64,000 nt of DNA from a bacterium D16-76 (lineage in GTDB: Bacteria; Bacillota; Clostridia; Oscillospirales; Acutalibacteraceae): assembly GCA_009917445.1 (NCBI GenBank), contig QZEE01000017.1, positions 1-64,000 on the forward strand. Direction: 5' to 3'. Shown in pieces: positions 7,284 to 15,886 of this stretch; position 1 is the first letter of the stretch; each line of letters opens with the position of its first letter. Made by a program: the position numbers and the translations under genes. Below the pieces are notes generated by a model that was not told where the DNA came from, searched no databases, and saw nothing but the letters and a program-made list of their open reading frames with translations.

Positions 7284-7932
7284 CCAGGAACAGGTGAGGG
7301 CCTATGTGGACGAATACGCCGCCCTGACCCTTGAATCCAGCCGGATCAAGGAGCGCATGGACTGGCTTAAGGGGTATTTTGAGACCCTGGCCGCCGATGA
7401 CCTTAAGGACACCAAGCTGCTGACCGCCTCCTATTGGGGCAGCCAAAACAGCCGGGTGACGGTGACAAACGCCGCCACAGTCAAGCCGGTATCCCTTACG
7501 ATGGTAAAGGAGGTGCTGGGCAAGGTGGCCGGGGACTTTATCAAGACAGAGAGCACCGACACCATGACCGCCCCCTGCAAAAAGCTGCTGGGCATGGTGG
7601 CCCAGGGGAATTATACCGAGGGGAGCCTTAATAGCCTGATCCAGAAAATCAGCAGCGACCCCAAGGTGCAGGCCACCCTGCAGAAACGGCTCAAGGGTAC
7701 TTACAACCGGGACAAGGCCGCGCTCATGAAGGTGGGCGGCCTGCCGGAGCAGGAGGCCAGCGATTGGGCCTACCTTGCCGCCGAGGTGATAAATTGGGAA
7801 TGGCTCACCCAGGTGCTGCGGGCCGCAGGCTGGCAGGGCAGCACCCAGGAGGCCGTGGACATCATCCGGGCCGCCGTTATCGTGGAGGAAAGCATCAAGG
7901 TGGGCGTGGAAGCAGAGCAGCCGCCAGCGTAG
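7276..7932 (+). CDS. Hypothetical middle-region phage protein
   Basis: A 218-residue protein starting MISQEQVRAYVDEYA, overlapping the previous stop by eight bases. The N-terminus is helical and charged, and the C-terminal part (EASDWAYLAAEVINWEWLTQVLRAAGW) looks globular. No known family recognised. Its place just before gemA in a transposable phage suggests a replication or host-takeover accessory role, but this is only positional. Confidence 0.6.
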   Translation: MISQEQVRAYVDEYAALTLESSRIKERMDWLKGYFETLAADDLKDTKLLTASYWGSQNSRVTVTNAATVKPVSLTMVKEVLGKVAGDFIKTESTDTMTAPCKKLLGMVAQGNYTEGSLNSLIQKISSDPKVQATLQKRLKGTYNRDKAALMKVGGLPEQEASDWAYLAAEVINWEWLTQVLRAAGWQGSTQEAVDIIRAAVIVEESIKVGVEAEQPPA

Positions 7933-7951
7933 GCGGGGAAAGGAGGACGCT

Positions 7952-8443
7952 ATGGCAGCCATCAACGGGCAACAGATCAAGAAAATTTACGCCATAGGCA
8001 ATGCGCTGGGCATTGTGGAGCGGGGCAATGAGGAGGACGCCCTGCACTCCCTGGTGGCTGCCATTACCGGGAAAGGCTCTGTAAGGGCGCTCACCAGCAC
8101 CGAGGCTCAGGCGGTGATCAGCGAGCTGCAGCAGCGCCAGGGCACCCCTCCCCCGCGCCGCAAGCCCAAGACGCACACAGAGCGCCCTGGCGGGGCCACG
8201 GTGGCCCAGCAGCGCAAGGTGTGGGCATTACTCTATGAGCTGCAAAAAGCGGACACAGCGCCCAGCAGGGCCACGTTAGGGCAAAGGCTGTGTGGTATCC
8301 TCAAAAAGGAGCTGCACATAGACGCCCTGCCAAAGGAGCCCTTTGCCTGGGTAGACTTTGAGACCTGCAACCGGCTCATTGAGATTCTGAAAAAATATGT
8401 GGCCAATGTGGAAAAGGCCGCGCCGGGAGGTGGTACACAATGA
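7952..8443 (+). CDS. GemA/Gp16-family (DUF1018) regulator
   Basis: A 163-residue protein with the DUF1018 pattern of Mu Gp16/GemA: an N-terminal helix (NGQQIKKIYAIGNALGI), a basic Pro/Arg linker at about 65-85, then VAQQRKVWALLYELQK and a C-terminal FETCNRLIEILKKY segment. In Mu, GemA modulates host and phage gene expression and DNA topology. An AAAGGAGG site precedes it. It overlaps the Mor-like gene by an ATGA junction, matching the Mu gene order. Confidence 0.8.
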   Translation: MAAINGQQIKKIYAIGNALGIVERGNEEDALHSLVAAITGKGSVRALTSTEAQAVISELQQRQGTPPPRRKPKTHTERPGGATVAQQRKVWALLYELQKADTAPSRATLGQRLCGILKKELHIDALPKEPFAWVDFETCNRLIEILKKYVANVEKAAPGGGTQ

Positions 8444-8751
8444 GTGCCCCGGAAACAAACTGGCTTCAAGATTTAAGCCATGACCAAAGGAAAATAGCTG
8501 ACCTGATTGGCGAGGAAAGCTTCATAAAGCTAATGGAGGAATATGGGGGCACTTACTTCTATATTCCAAAAACGGACAAAATTGAGCGCATGGAAAGGAA
8601 TGAACAAATCAAGGCCGAGTTTGACGGGTACAACTTCCGGGAACTGGCGCAAAAATACGGATTGACAGAAGTCACAATAAGGAGTATCGTATCAGATAGG
8701 GTGCGGGCCGTCCGTGCCCGCCCCATGGAGGGGCAGCTCTCCCTATTGTAA
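8440..8751 (+). CDS. Mor-type transcription activator
   Basis: A 103-residue protein of the Mor family. The N-terminal half (DLIGEESFIKLMEEYGGTYFYIPK) is the dimerisation region; the C-terminal half (NFRELAQKYGLTEVTIRSIV) is an HTH. Mor activates Mu middle transcription, switching from early to late development. The gene overlaps gemA and is followed by a promoter/terminator region, as expected for an activator at the end of the early transcript. Only one Mor/C-type gene is seen, so it may serve both middle and late steps. Confidence 0.85.
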   Translation: MSAPETNWLQDLSHDQRKIADLIGEESFIKLMEEYGGTYFYIPKTDKIERMERNEQIKAEFDGYNFRELAQKYGLTEVTIRSIVSDRVRAVRARPMEGQLSLL

Positions 8752-8775
8752 AGTAAAAAACTTAAACGCTTTACG

Positions 8776-8836
8776 TTGACCGCTTGCGTGTTTTGAGGGT
8801 ATGATTGAGACAAATCAATCATACCTTTTCTTTTTT
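8776..8836 (+). terminator. Perfect hairpin terminator overlapping a possible middle promoter
   Basis: GGTATGATTGA (8798-8808) pairs perfectly with TCAATCATACC (8815-8825), followed by TTTTCTTTTTT, a good rho-independent terminator ending the early transcript after mor. TTGACC (8776-8781), 18 bases and TATGAT (8800-8805) also form a plausible promoter, so the inverted repeat could instead be the site where the activator works. The terminator reading is the stronger one. Confidence 0.65.
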
Positions 8837-8849
8837 CGGGGGTGTTCGT

Positions 8850-9164
8850 GTGACGTTTGATAATGGGACATGGTGGCTGGCGCTGGCCCTTTTGGGCCTG
8901 ATAACAGGCGGCTTGACCTACCTGGTAAAGCGGACTGTGTTTGGGCGGGTGGATAAGCTAGCAGACGATATCGAGCGCATAAAGCAGGACTATACCCCTC
9001 GCCGGGTGCATGATAAAGACCACGATGCTACACAGGCAGAAATAAAAAGGATAACGGAGAATTATCTCACCAAAGAGGACTTTTTTCGTGAGCAGGCCAA
9101 AACAGAGCGCAAGCTAGACACAATACTGGATATATTGATGAAGCAGGGAGGCAGGGGTGCATGA
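8850..9164 (+). CDS. Small membrane-anchored coiled-coil protein
   Basis: A 104-residue protein. GTG 8850 after CGGGGGTG gives an N-terminus with one membrane segment (WWLALALLGLITGGLTYLV), then a charged, helical cytoplasmic tail (KLADDIERIKQDY). It resembles the small membrane proteins often found before terminase genes in Firmicutes phages (DUF2730-like in Mu relatives). Its stop overlaps the next gene. The function is not known. Confidence 0.65.
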   Translation: MTFDNGTWWLALALLGLITGGLTYLVKRTVFGRVDKLADDIERIKQDYTPRRVHDKDHDATQAEIKRITENYLTKEDFFREQAKTERKLDTILDILMKQGGRGA

Positions 9165-9814
9165 CGGAAATGGACGTAAAGCGCATAAGGGCCGGTAACT
9201 TTGCCCGGAACAATGGCCAGGTTTTGCAGGCGGTCAATATCCTGCGCATAAAGTTTAACAAACTGGCCGGGATAGAGCGGGTGGTCAAAAGCAGCGGCAT
9301 GGCCCCGGATGAGTTTCTGGAAAGCGTCAACTTCCTGGCAGAGGAGGGGTATATCCGTCTGCGGTATATTTCCACAAAAGAGACGGCCACCCTGGCCGAT
9401 GCGGAATATACGGCCCTGGAGGCCAAGCTCACCGGCAAGGGCATAAGGCTGCGGGCCGGAGGGATTGAAGACGATATGGTGGAAGTATCCAGCAGCGACA
9501 AGAGCCTTTTGCGGGCTGGCAACTTTGTCCAAAACAATGGCGGGGTGCTGCGGCCTTTGAATATCCTCTCCCACAAGTACAACAAGCTGGGCAACCTGCA
9601 AAGCCTGCTGGCTGGTGAAGGAGTGGCCGAGGATGAATTTCTGGACAGTGTAAACTTTCTGGCGTCTGAGGGCTATATCCATTTGCGGCTGATCTCCACA
9701 CGGGAGCCCGCGCTGCTGGCAGACCATGAATACACCGAGCTGGAGGGTAAGCTTACCAGCCAGGGCAAGCGCCTTTTGAAAGGCGGCATAGAGGACAACA
9801 TGATCGAAGTATAG
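9161..9814 (+). CDS. Tandem-duplicated domain protein of unknown function
   Basis: A 217-residue protein made of two homologous halves, about residues 6-109 and 114-217. Both contain RAGNF..NNG.VL...NIL, EFL(E/D)SVNFLA.EGYI, and end GGIED(D/N)M(V/I)EV. The predicted helix-rich fold with a terminal beta pair suggests winged-helix units in tandem. Position before the small-terminase candidate parallels the conserved hypothetical genes of Mu (gp25-26 region). No biochemical role can be claimed. Confidence 0.7.
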   Translation: MTEMDVKRIRAGNFARNNGQVLQAVNILRIKFNKLAGIERVVKSSGMAPDEFLESVNFLAEEGYIRLRYISTKETATLADAEYTALEAKLTGKGIRLRAGGIEDDMVEVSSSDKSLLRAGNFVQNNGGVLRPLNILSHKYNKLGNLQSLLAGEGVAEDEFLDSVNFLASEGYIHLRLISTREPALLADHEYTELEGKLTSQGKRLLKGGIEDNMIEV

Positions 9815-9826
9815 GAGAGCGGGCAC

Positions 9827-10390
9827 ATGGGCAAAAAAGCAGGCAACCGGAAGCACAGCAAAATAGACGGGCTAGACCCCGCGCTGCGGGAAGCGGTGGA
9901 GCAGATGCTTTTGTCCAATGCCACCTATGGGGAGATTGTGGACTTTTTAGGCCAGAATGGCGTGGGCATATCGGTGGCAAGCGTGTGCCGGTACGCCCAG
10001 GCATACCAGGCCAATGTGCAGATGCTGGCGGTGGCCCAGGAGAATTTCCGGCGCATGATGGACGAATTAGACCGCTACCCGGACTTGGATACCACCGAGG
10101 CCATTATCCGGCTCACCAGCCAGAACCTTCTCAATGCCCTGGCCGGGGCCAGCGAGGAGGACTGGCAGGGGGTAAGCATTGACAAGATGCTGCGGGAGGC
10201 CAATGCCCTGGTACGGGCTGCCGCCTACAAGAAACGGGTGGAAATGCAGAACCAGGACGCTACAGAGGCGGGCCTGGAGGCTGTGCGGGCTTTGGTATTT
10301 GACGCCATGGCCAGGGAGCAGCCGGAGCTTTATAAACAGGTGAATGACTTCCTCAACGCGAAAAAGCGGGAGGGCTTAGAAAAGGGGTGA
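9827..10390 (+). CDS. DUF3486-family protein, likely small terminase subunit
   Basis: A 187-residue protein matching the DUF3486/Mu Gp27 pattern: a basic N-terminus (GNRKHSKIDGLDP), an HTH-like segment (NATYGEIVDFLGQNGVGISVAS), then long helices. Gp27-type proteins sit before the large terminase and are proposed small terminase subunits. Here the NusG-like gene and its leader separate it from TerL at 11196. Confidence 0.75.
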   Translation: MGKKAGNRKHSKIDGLDPALREAVEQMLLSNATYGEIVDFLGQNGVGISVASVCRYAQAYQANVQMLAVAQENFRRMMDELDRYPDLDTTEAIIRLTSQNLLNALAGASEEDWQGVSIDKMLREANALVRAAAYKKRVEMQNQDATEAGLEAVRALVFDAMAREQPELYKQVNDFLNAKKREGLEKG

Positions 10391-10394
10391 GGGT

Positions 10395-10895
10395 ATGTGG
10401 GTTGTGCTGCAGGTGGAAACCGGGCAGGAGCAGGGTGTGCAGCAGGCGCTGCAGGCCATGGAAAACATGGTGGCCCTGGTGCCCAGGGAAAACCGGCTGG
10501 TGAGAAAAGCCGGGGCCTGGACGCAAAAGGAGTATATCCTCTTCCCCGGCTATGTGTTCTTAAGCCTGGACTACAATGCCGACAACTATTACAGGGTGCG
10601 GGCCGTGCCCCATGTGCTGCGGTTTTTGGGTGCCAGCGGCCTTGCCCCCTCCCGGCTCTCCTATCTGGAGGCCGAGTGGATCAAGGTACTGTCCGGGGGC
10701 GGCAAGCCCCTGGAGCCCACCAAGGTGCGCAGGCAGCCGGACGGCTCCCTCAAGGTGGTGGGCGGGGTGCTGGGGAATTTTGCCAGCCGCGCTATCCAGT
10801 ATGACAGCCATGCCCGCAGGGCCAAGGTGGAGCTGACCATCTGCGGGGAGCCGAAAACGGTACAGCTTTCGGTGGAGCTTGTAAATGATTCTTAA
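10395..10895 (+). CDS. Phage NusG-family (LoaP-like) transcription factor
   Basis: A 166-residue NusG paralogue. It starts WVVLQVETGQEQGVQQAL, has the NGN core LFPGYVFLSLDY, RAVPHVLRFLG and a C-terminal KOW-like segment (VVGGVLGNFASRAIQYD). Specialised NusG paralogues such as LoaP and RfaH promote processive antitermination over long operons. This gene sits right before a 300-base leader with hairpins and a terminator, then the whole late operon. I infer that it lets RNA polymerase read through into the head and tail genes. LoaP-type assignment is by resemblance and context. Confidence 0.75.
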   Translation: MWVVLQVETGQEQGVQQALQAMENMVALVPRENRLVRKAGAWTQKEYILFPGYVFLSLDYNADNYYRVRAVPHVLRFLGASGLAPSRLSYLEAEWIKVLSGGGKPLEPTKVRRQPDGSLKVVGGVLGNFASRAIQYDSHARRAKVELTICGEPKTVQLSVELVNDS

Positions 10896-11195
10896 ACACT
10901 ACACACAGGAAACCGAAAAAGGCCGGGCGGTTGATGCGTCCCCCCGGCGCGGATCGGCGGACATAGACGCATAGAGACCGGGCCAAAACAGGCCCCGGAT
11001 GGCGAAGCACACCCATCTGGAGGCTGGTTTTGCAGCCCCGGCCTCTTTTGTTTTGATTCTACCCGTTTAATTTGCTTTTAGGGCCGTTTAATTCGCCGCC
11101 AGCGTATGAGGGCGGGAAAAGTTACCACCAAAAGGCAAGGGGGCAAATAAGGGCATTTCCGGCCCCGTATCAGCAAAGGAAAGGAGGCGGGCTGT
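10896..11195 (+). promoter_or_regulatory. Structured leader upstream of the late operon
   Basis: A 300-base gap without a convincing gene. ATGCGTC (10934-10940) pairs with GACGCAT (10966-10972), and CCGGGCC (978-984) can pair with the GGCC-CCGG region (991-998), giving two hairpins in a row. A terminator-like hairpin follows at 11020-11045. LoaP proteins recognise dual hairpins in leaders, so this is a candidate antitermination target. The RBS AAGGAGG at 11181-11187 serves the TerL gene. Confidence 0.5.
11020..11056 (+). terminator. Terminator-like hairpin before terL
   Basis: GAGGCTGG (11020-11027) pairs with CCGGCCTC (11038-11045), one G-U pair, followed by TTTTGTTTTG. It would stop transcription between the NusG-like gene and the late genes unless overridden. 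Confidence 0.6.
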
Positions 11196-12950
11196 TTGAA
11201 GCAGCGGAAAAAGCAGAGCATAGCTACCTTGGCGGGGGCCATAGCCGAGGCAGAGGCTAAAAAATACGAGGCCGAGGGCACAGACTTAAACGCCCTGGGG
11301 GCGCTCTTAAAGGATTTCCTGGAAAGGGATCATTCTCCGGAACGGGAACAGCTGAAAAGGGACTATCTCGCGGGCCTGCCCCTTACCGGGGCCAGCGGCC
11401 TGCGCAAGCGGCTTGCCGCCATTGACCTGGAATTTTTTGGGCGGGCCTACTTCCCCCACTATTTCAGCCGCCCCTCCCCGGGCTTCCACCGGGAGCTGGA
11501 CGGCATCTGGCAACAGGGGGTGCTCAAGGGCCGTTCCCCCCTGGCCCTGGCAGAGGCTAAGAAGATAAGCCGCCTGCCGGGTGTGCGCCGGGTGGTGGCC
11601 GCCCCCCGTGGCCACGCCAAAAGCACCAACCTGACCTTTAAGGGCACCATGCACGCCGTTTTATACGAGTACAAGCATTACCCCATTATCATATCGGACA
11701 GCAGCGAACAGGCCGAGGGCTTCCTGGACAATATCCGGGTGGAGTTTGAGGAAAACGCCGCTATTATAGAGGACTTTGGCTTTCTGCCCGGTAAGGTATG
11801 GCGCAGCAATGTGCTGGTGACAAAAAGCAATATCAAGCTGGAGGCCATCGGCAGCGGCAAGAAAATCCGTGGGCGCAAGCACCGAAACTGGCGGCCCGAC
11901 CTTATTATCCTGGACGATGTGGAGAATGATGAAAATGTCCGTACCCCTGACCAGAGGGCCAAGCTCGACAACTGGTTTAAGAAAGCCGTATCCAAGGCCG
12001 GGGACGATTACACGGACATTATCTATATCGGCACCCTGCTGCACTATGACAGCCTGCTTGCGAACACCTTGAAGAACCCGGCCTATAGGGCCATCAAGTA
12101 TAAGGCGGTCATTTCCTTTTCGGAGGAGGACGCCCTCTGGCAGCAGTGGACGGAGATTTATACAGACCTTGCAAACGATGGCCGGGAGCGGGACGCCCTG
12201 GCTTTCTTCCATATGCATGAGGCCGCCATGCTGGCGGGCACAAAGGTGCTGTGGGAGGAAAAGCTTTCCTATTATGACCTTATGGTTATGCGGGTATCCG
12301 AGGGCGAGAGCGCTTTCAACAGTGAAATGCAGAACGAACCTATAAACCCGGACGATTGCCTGTTTATGGAGGAATGGCTGGACTATTACAACGAGGCCGA
12401 GATAGATTTTCGCGACCGGGCCTATCAATTCTTTGGCTTTGTAGACCCCTCCCTGGGCAAAAACAAGAAAAGCGACTTTTCCGCTATCCTGACCATAGCC
12501 AAGCACAAGGCCAGCGGCTATATGTTCATAATGGACGCCGATATCGAGCGTAGGCATCCAGACCGCATAATCATGGACGTGCTGGATAAGGAGCGCTGGC
12601 TGCGGGCCACCTATGGCCGGGGCTATAAGAAGTTTGGGGCCGAGGTGAACCAATTCCAGTGGTTCTTAAAGGAGGAGCTGGCAAAGGCCAGCGCCAGGGC
12701 GGGGTTGTACCTGCCCATAGAGGAGGTGCAGCAGTCCAGCGACAAGGTGCTGCGTATCCAGACCCTGCAGCCGGACGTAAAAAACAAGTATATCAAGTTT
12801 AACCGCCGCCATAAAAGGCTCCTGGAGCAGCTGACGCAATTCCCCATGGCGGCCCACGATGACGGCCCGGACGCCCTGGAGGGTGCCCGTACTATAGCCA
12901 AAAAGTCAAGGCGTTTCCGCATTGTAGACCGTGCGGATTTAGGATTATAG
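11196..12950 (+). CDS. Large terminase subunit (TerL)
   Basis: A 584-residue terminase ATPase/nuclease of the Mu Gp28-like type. Walker A-like VVAAPRGHAKST is at about 133-144, Walker B LIILDD at 236-241. The RNase H-like nuclease has an acidic residue in FFGFVDPSLG and a late AHDDGPDALE motif. It packages phage DNA into proheads, and in Mu relatives cuts flanking host DNA. TTG 11196 is the start, eight bases after AAGGAGG. Confidence 0.93.
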   Translation: MKQRKKQSIATLAGAIAEAEAKKYEAEGTDLNALGALLKDFLERDHSPEREQLKRDYLAGLPLTGASGLRKRLAAIDLEFFGRAYFPHYFSRPSPGFHRELDGIWQQGVLKGRSPLALAEAKKISRLPGVRRVVAAPRGHAKSTNLTFKGTMHAVLYEYKHYPIIISDSSEQAEGFLDNIRVEFEENAAIIEDFGFLPGKVWRSNVLVTKSNIKLEAIGSGKKIRGRKHRNWRPDLIILDDVENDENVRTPDQRAKLDNWFKKAVSKAGDDYTDIIYIGTLLHYDSLLANTLKNPAYRAIKYKAVISFSEEDALWQQWTEIYTDLANDGRERDALAFFHMHEAAMLAGTKVLWEEKLSYYDLMVMRVSEGESAFNSEMQNEPINPDDCLFMEEWLDYYNEAEIDFRDRAYQFFGFVDPSLGKNKKSDFSAILTIAKHKASGYMFIMDADIERRHPDRIIMDVLDKERWLRATYGRGYKKFGAEVNQFQWFLKEELAKASARAGLYLPIEEVQQSSDKVLRIQTLQPDVKNKYIKFNRRHKRLLEQLTQFPMAAHDDGPDALEGARTIAKKSRRFRIVDRADLGL

Positions 12951-12960
12951 GAGGTATTGC

Positions 12961-13224
12961 ATGGGATATACAAAGCTTTACAGCGGGTGCAGGGCCTGCC
13001 CCTACCGGGAGACCTGCAGCCATAAGCTGCTGATAGGCGAGGGGCTTTTGGAGCCTGCGGCCGCCCCCCTGGTGCAGCCCTTGATCCAGCCCATACTGCA
13101 GCCCCATGATTACCGCCATGTCAAAATAGACGCAAATACTACTATTACCATTGACCTGGAAAAGCTTAAGCAGCAGCTGGAGGAAAGCCATTTCCCGCCC
13201 ATGCTGTTCCAAGGGGGTGCATAG
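12961..13224 (+). CDS. Small cysteine-containing hypothetical protein
   Basis: An 87-residue protein with an N-terminal cysteine cluster (SGCRACPYRETCSH) and a C-terminal amphipathic helix (DLEKLKQQLEE). It has a strong TAGGAGG site, ten bases after the TerL stop. It may bind zinc or an iron-sulfur cluster, judging by the cysteines alone. Role in packaging is only positional. Confidence 0.6.
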   Translation: MGYTKLYSGCRACPYRETCSHKLLIGEGLLEPAAAPLVQPLIQPILQPHDYRHVKIDANTTITIDLEKLKQQLEESHFPPMLFQGGA

Positions 13225-13225
13225 T

Positions 13226-14608
13226 TTGCCTGTACTTTACATGGAGCGCTCGGCCCTGGGGGGGCTTACCGAGCGGGACATCAAGAAAATCATAGAGGAA
13301 AACGAGGGCGGCACCAAGTACCAGCGCCTGGAGGGGTACTATGTGGGAGACCATGATATCCTGCGGTACACCAAAAAGGACAAGGCGGTGCCCAATAACC
13401 GGCTGGTGAACAATATGCCCCGGTATATCACGGACACGGCGGTGGGGTACTTCCTGGGCAAGCCGGTGACCTATTCCAGCCAGGACGATGCTTTCCTCCA
13501 GGCCCTGCAGGACATTTTCGACTATAACGATGAGCAGGACGAAAATACAGAGCTGGCCAAAACCGCCAGCATAGACGGCAGCTGCTTTGAAATGCTGTAC
13601 ATGGATGAGGACGCCATGATCCGCTTTGTGAAGGTGGCCCCCGGCAGCTGTGTCATGATCTACGAGACCGGCTACAGCACCCCCATGGCGGCCCTGCGGT
13701 TTATCCATTCCAAGGACAGGGACGGCAACCCCATCAAAAAGGTGGAGTTCTGGACTTCCACCGAGTGCTGGTATTTTATAAGCCTGCACGGCGGCCCCCT
13801 GGAGCTTACGGATATTGTGGAGCACTACTGGCAGGACGTGCCCTTTATTGAATATATCAACAATGAGGAGCGCATAGGGGACTTTGAGGGGGTTATCACC
13901 CTGGTGGACGCCTATAACCGGGTGCAGAGCAATACCGCCAACTTTTTCCAGTACAACGATGAGGCCATCCTTAAGGTGCTGAAAATGGGGGAAGTTACCC
14001 CCCAAAACATAAAAGACATGAAGGAGGCCGGGGCCATCCTGCTGGAGGATGGCGGGGATATCCAGTGGCTTATCAAAGAGGTGGCCGACACTCCCCTGGA
14101 AAACTACAAGCAGCGCCTGCGGGAGGATATGCACCTTTTTTCCAATGTCCCCAACCTTAACGATGAAAACTTCGGCGGGAACCTGTCCGGGGTGGCTGTG
14201 TCCTATAAGCTGTGGGGCCTGGAGCAGGTGTGCGCTATAAAGGAGCGCAAGTTCAAGCGGGCGCTGCAGCGGCGCATTGAGCTTATCACCACCATGCTGA
14301 ATATCCAGGGCGGGCACTATGATTACCGGGATATCGACCTGCAGTTTAGGCGCAACCGGCCCCAAAACCTCCTGGAGAGCGCCCAGATCGTCACCACCCT
14401 TTCCGGGGAGCTTTCCAGGGAATCCCGGCTGCAGATGCTGCCCACGGTGGATAATGTGCAGGATGAGCTGCAGAAGCTGGAGGAGGAAAAGAAAGCGGAC
14501 ATGGGGGACTTTGGCGGCTACAATGCCCTGGCTAACGCCCTGCAGCAGGCCCAGGCCCCGGAACAGCCCCAGCAGCCGCCCCCCGTCCCTGCTGCAGGAA
14601 GGGGATGA
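13226..14608 (+). CDS. SPP1-type portal protein
   Basis: A 460-residue portal protein of the SPP1 Gp6-like family: VNNMPRYITDTAVGYFLGKPV near the N-terminus, the conserved FNSxx-like core replaced by YNRVQSNTANFF, and the downstream wing region FGGNLSGVAVSYKLWGLE. It forms the dodecameric ring at the capsid vertex through which DNA enters. The start is TTG 13226, eight bases after AAGGGGG and one base after the previous stop. Mu itself has a different (DUF935) portal, so the head module is of another origin. Confidence 0.88.
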   Translation: MPVLYMERSALGGLTERDIKKIIEENEGGTKYQRLEGYYVGDHDILRYTKKDKAVPNNRLVNNMPRYITDTAVGYFLGKPVTYSSQDDAFLQALQDIFDYNDEQDENTELAKTASIDGSCFEMLYMDEDAMIRFVKVAPGSCVMIYETGYSTPMAALRFIHSKDRDGNPIKKVEFWTSTECWYFISLHGGPLELTDIVEHYWQDVPFIEYINNEERIGDFEGVITLVDAYNRVQSNTANFFQYNDEAILKVLKMGEVTPQNIKDMKEAGAILLEDGGDIQWLIKEVADTPLENYKQRLREDMHLFSNVPNLNDENFGGNLSGVAVSYKLWGLEQVCAIKERKFKRALQRRIELITTMLNIQGGHYDYRDIDLQFRRNRPQNLLESAQIVTTLSGELSRESRLQMLPTVDNVQDELQKLEEEKKADMGDFGGYNALANALQQAQAPEQPQQPPPVPAAGRG

Positions 14609-14611
14609 GGC

Positions 14612-15637
14612 ATGAGCTATCAGACCCGCAATGAGTGGATAGAGGACGCCAAAAACCGGCTGCTAAAGAATGAGCGCCGCGCCGATGAGGCAGCGCGGGA
14701 GCTGCTTTTCCTCTATGATGAGGCGGCCTATGCCATAGAAAAGGATATCAATACCCTTTTTGCCCGGTATGCCAAAGACAACCGCCTGACCGCCGCCGAG
14801 GCTTCCCGGCTGCTGTCGGGCCGGGAGTACAGCCATTGGCGCAAGTCCATAGAAAAGTACATAGAGGACGCCAAGGGCAAAGATAAGGCCAAGGCCAGCA
14901 AGGCCCTGCTGGAGCTGAACACTTTAGCCATGAAAAGCCGTATCAGCCGCAAGGAGCAGCTGCTTTCTTCCGTATACATGGCCATGATGGACTTAGCTGA
15001 AGACAGTGAAACAAAGCTCACCACCCTTATGGGGGACATGCTGCGGGTGAATTATTATGAGAGCTGCTTTTCCATGCAGAAGGGCATCGGCATGGGCTTC
15101 AACGTGGCAAAGCTGGACACAGCCTTAATTAAACAAATCATTTCCTACCCCTGGAGCGAAAAGCACTTTTCCGAGGCCATATGGGGTGCCTGTGACCATA
15201 TCGCGGCTGTGGCAAAGCGGGAGATCACCCTGGGCTTTATCCAGGGCAGCGGCGTGGACAAAATGGCAAAGGCCGTGGACGATATCATGGACAGGGGCCG
15301 GTACAACGCCCAGCGCCTGGTGCGTACTGAGTGCAAATACTTTGCAAACCAGGGGGAGTTGCTGGCCTACAAGGAAAACGGCATCCAGAAATACCGCTTT
15401 ATCGGGGGTACAGAGGGCAGTACACACTGTGACTGCGCCCTGCTCAATGGCCGGGTATTCCCGGTGGAGGAGGCGGTGGCGGGGGTAAACTTCCCGCCCA
15501 TGCACCCTAACTGCCTGTGCATTGTAGTGGCTGCCTTTGCCAGGAGCCTGTTTGCAGACCGCAAGGATGCGCGGCCCCTGTCGGAAAATATCAAGTTTAA
15601 GGAGTGGGCAGAAAAATATGCGGGAGGTGCGGCATGA
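14612..15637 (+). CDS. Minor head protein (SPP1 Gp7/Mu F-like)
   Basis: A 341-residue protein. The N-terminal two thirds are helical. The C-terminal part is a phage head morphogenesis domain (RLVRTECKYFANQ, then HCDCALLNGRVFPVEEA and PPMHPNCLCIVV). It binds the portal and helps assemble the head or eject DNA. It starts three bases after the portal stop. Confidence 0.85.
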   Translation: MSYQTRNEWIEDAKNRLLKNERRADEAARELLFLYDEAAYAIEKDINTLFARYAKDNRLTAAEASRLLSGREYSHWRKSIEKYIEDAKGKDKAKASKALLELNTLAMKSRISRKEQLLSSVYMAMMDLAEDSETKLTTLMGDMLRVNYYESCFSMQKGIGMGFNVAKLDTALIKQIISYPWSEKHFSEAIWGACDHIAAVAKREITLGFIQGSGVDKMAKAVDDIMDRGRYNAQRLVRTECKYFANQGELLAYKENGIQKYRFIGGTEGSTHCDCALLNGRVFPVEEAVAGVNFPPMHPNCLCIVVAAFARSLFADRKDARPLSENIKFKEWAEKYAGGAA

Positions 15638-15837
15638 AAGCACAGATACAAAAAAACTGCCCCTTTTGTAAGGGGAAGGTGACCCAGCGCCTGGGCTTTG
15701 CGGGCGTCCGTCTTTTTGAGTGCCACCAATGTGGGGCTATGGTCAGTTTCAATAACAAGGAGTGCAATAAAAATAAGGCGGTGGCTCTTAAATACTGGAA
15801 CCGCCGCGCAGAGGATGATAATTTAAGCGCCATGTAA
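15634..15837 (+). CDS. Lar-like zinc-ribbon protein
   Basis: A 67-residue protein: CPFCKGK, then CHQCGA and the ending AVALKYWNRRAEDD, the layout of the Lar restriction-alleviation family. Lar proteins modulate type I restriction enzymes, which would help an incoming phage, although many phage family members are untested. ATG 15634 overlaps the previous stop and follows GGGAGGTG. Confidence 0.65.
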   Translation: MKAQIQKNCPFCKGKVTQRLGFAGVRLFECHQCGAMVSFNNKECNKNKAVALKYWNRRAEDDNLSAM

Positions 15838-15886
15838 AGGGCGTTTTTATTATACCCAAAACCATTTTACAAGGAGGATTTTCACA

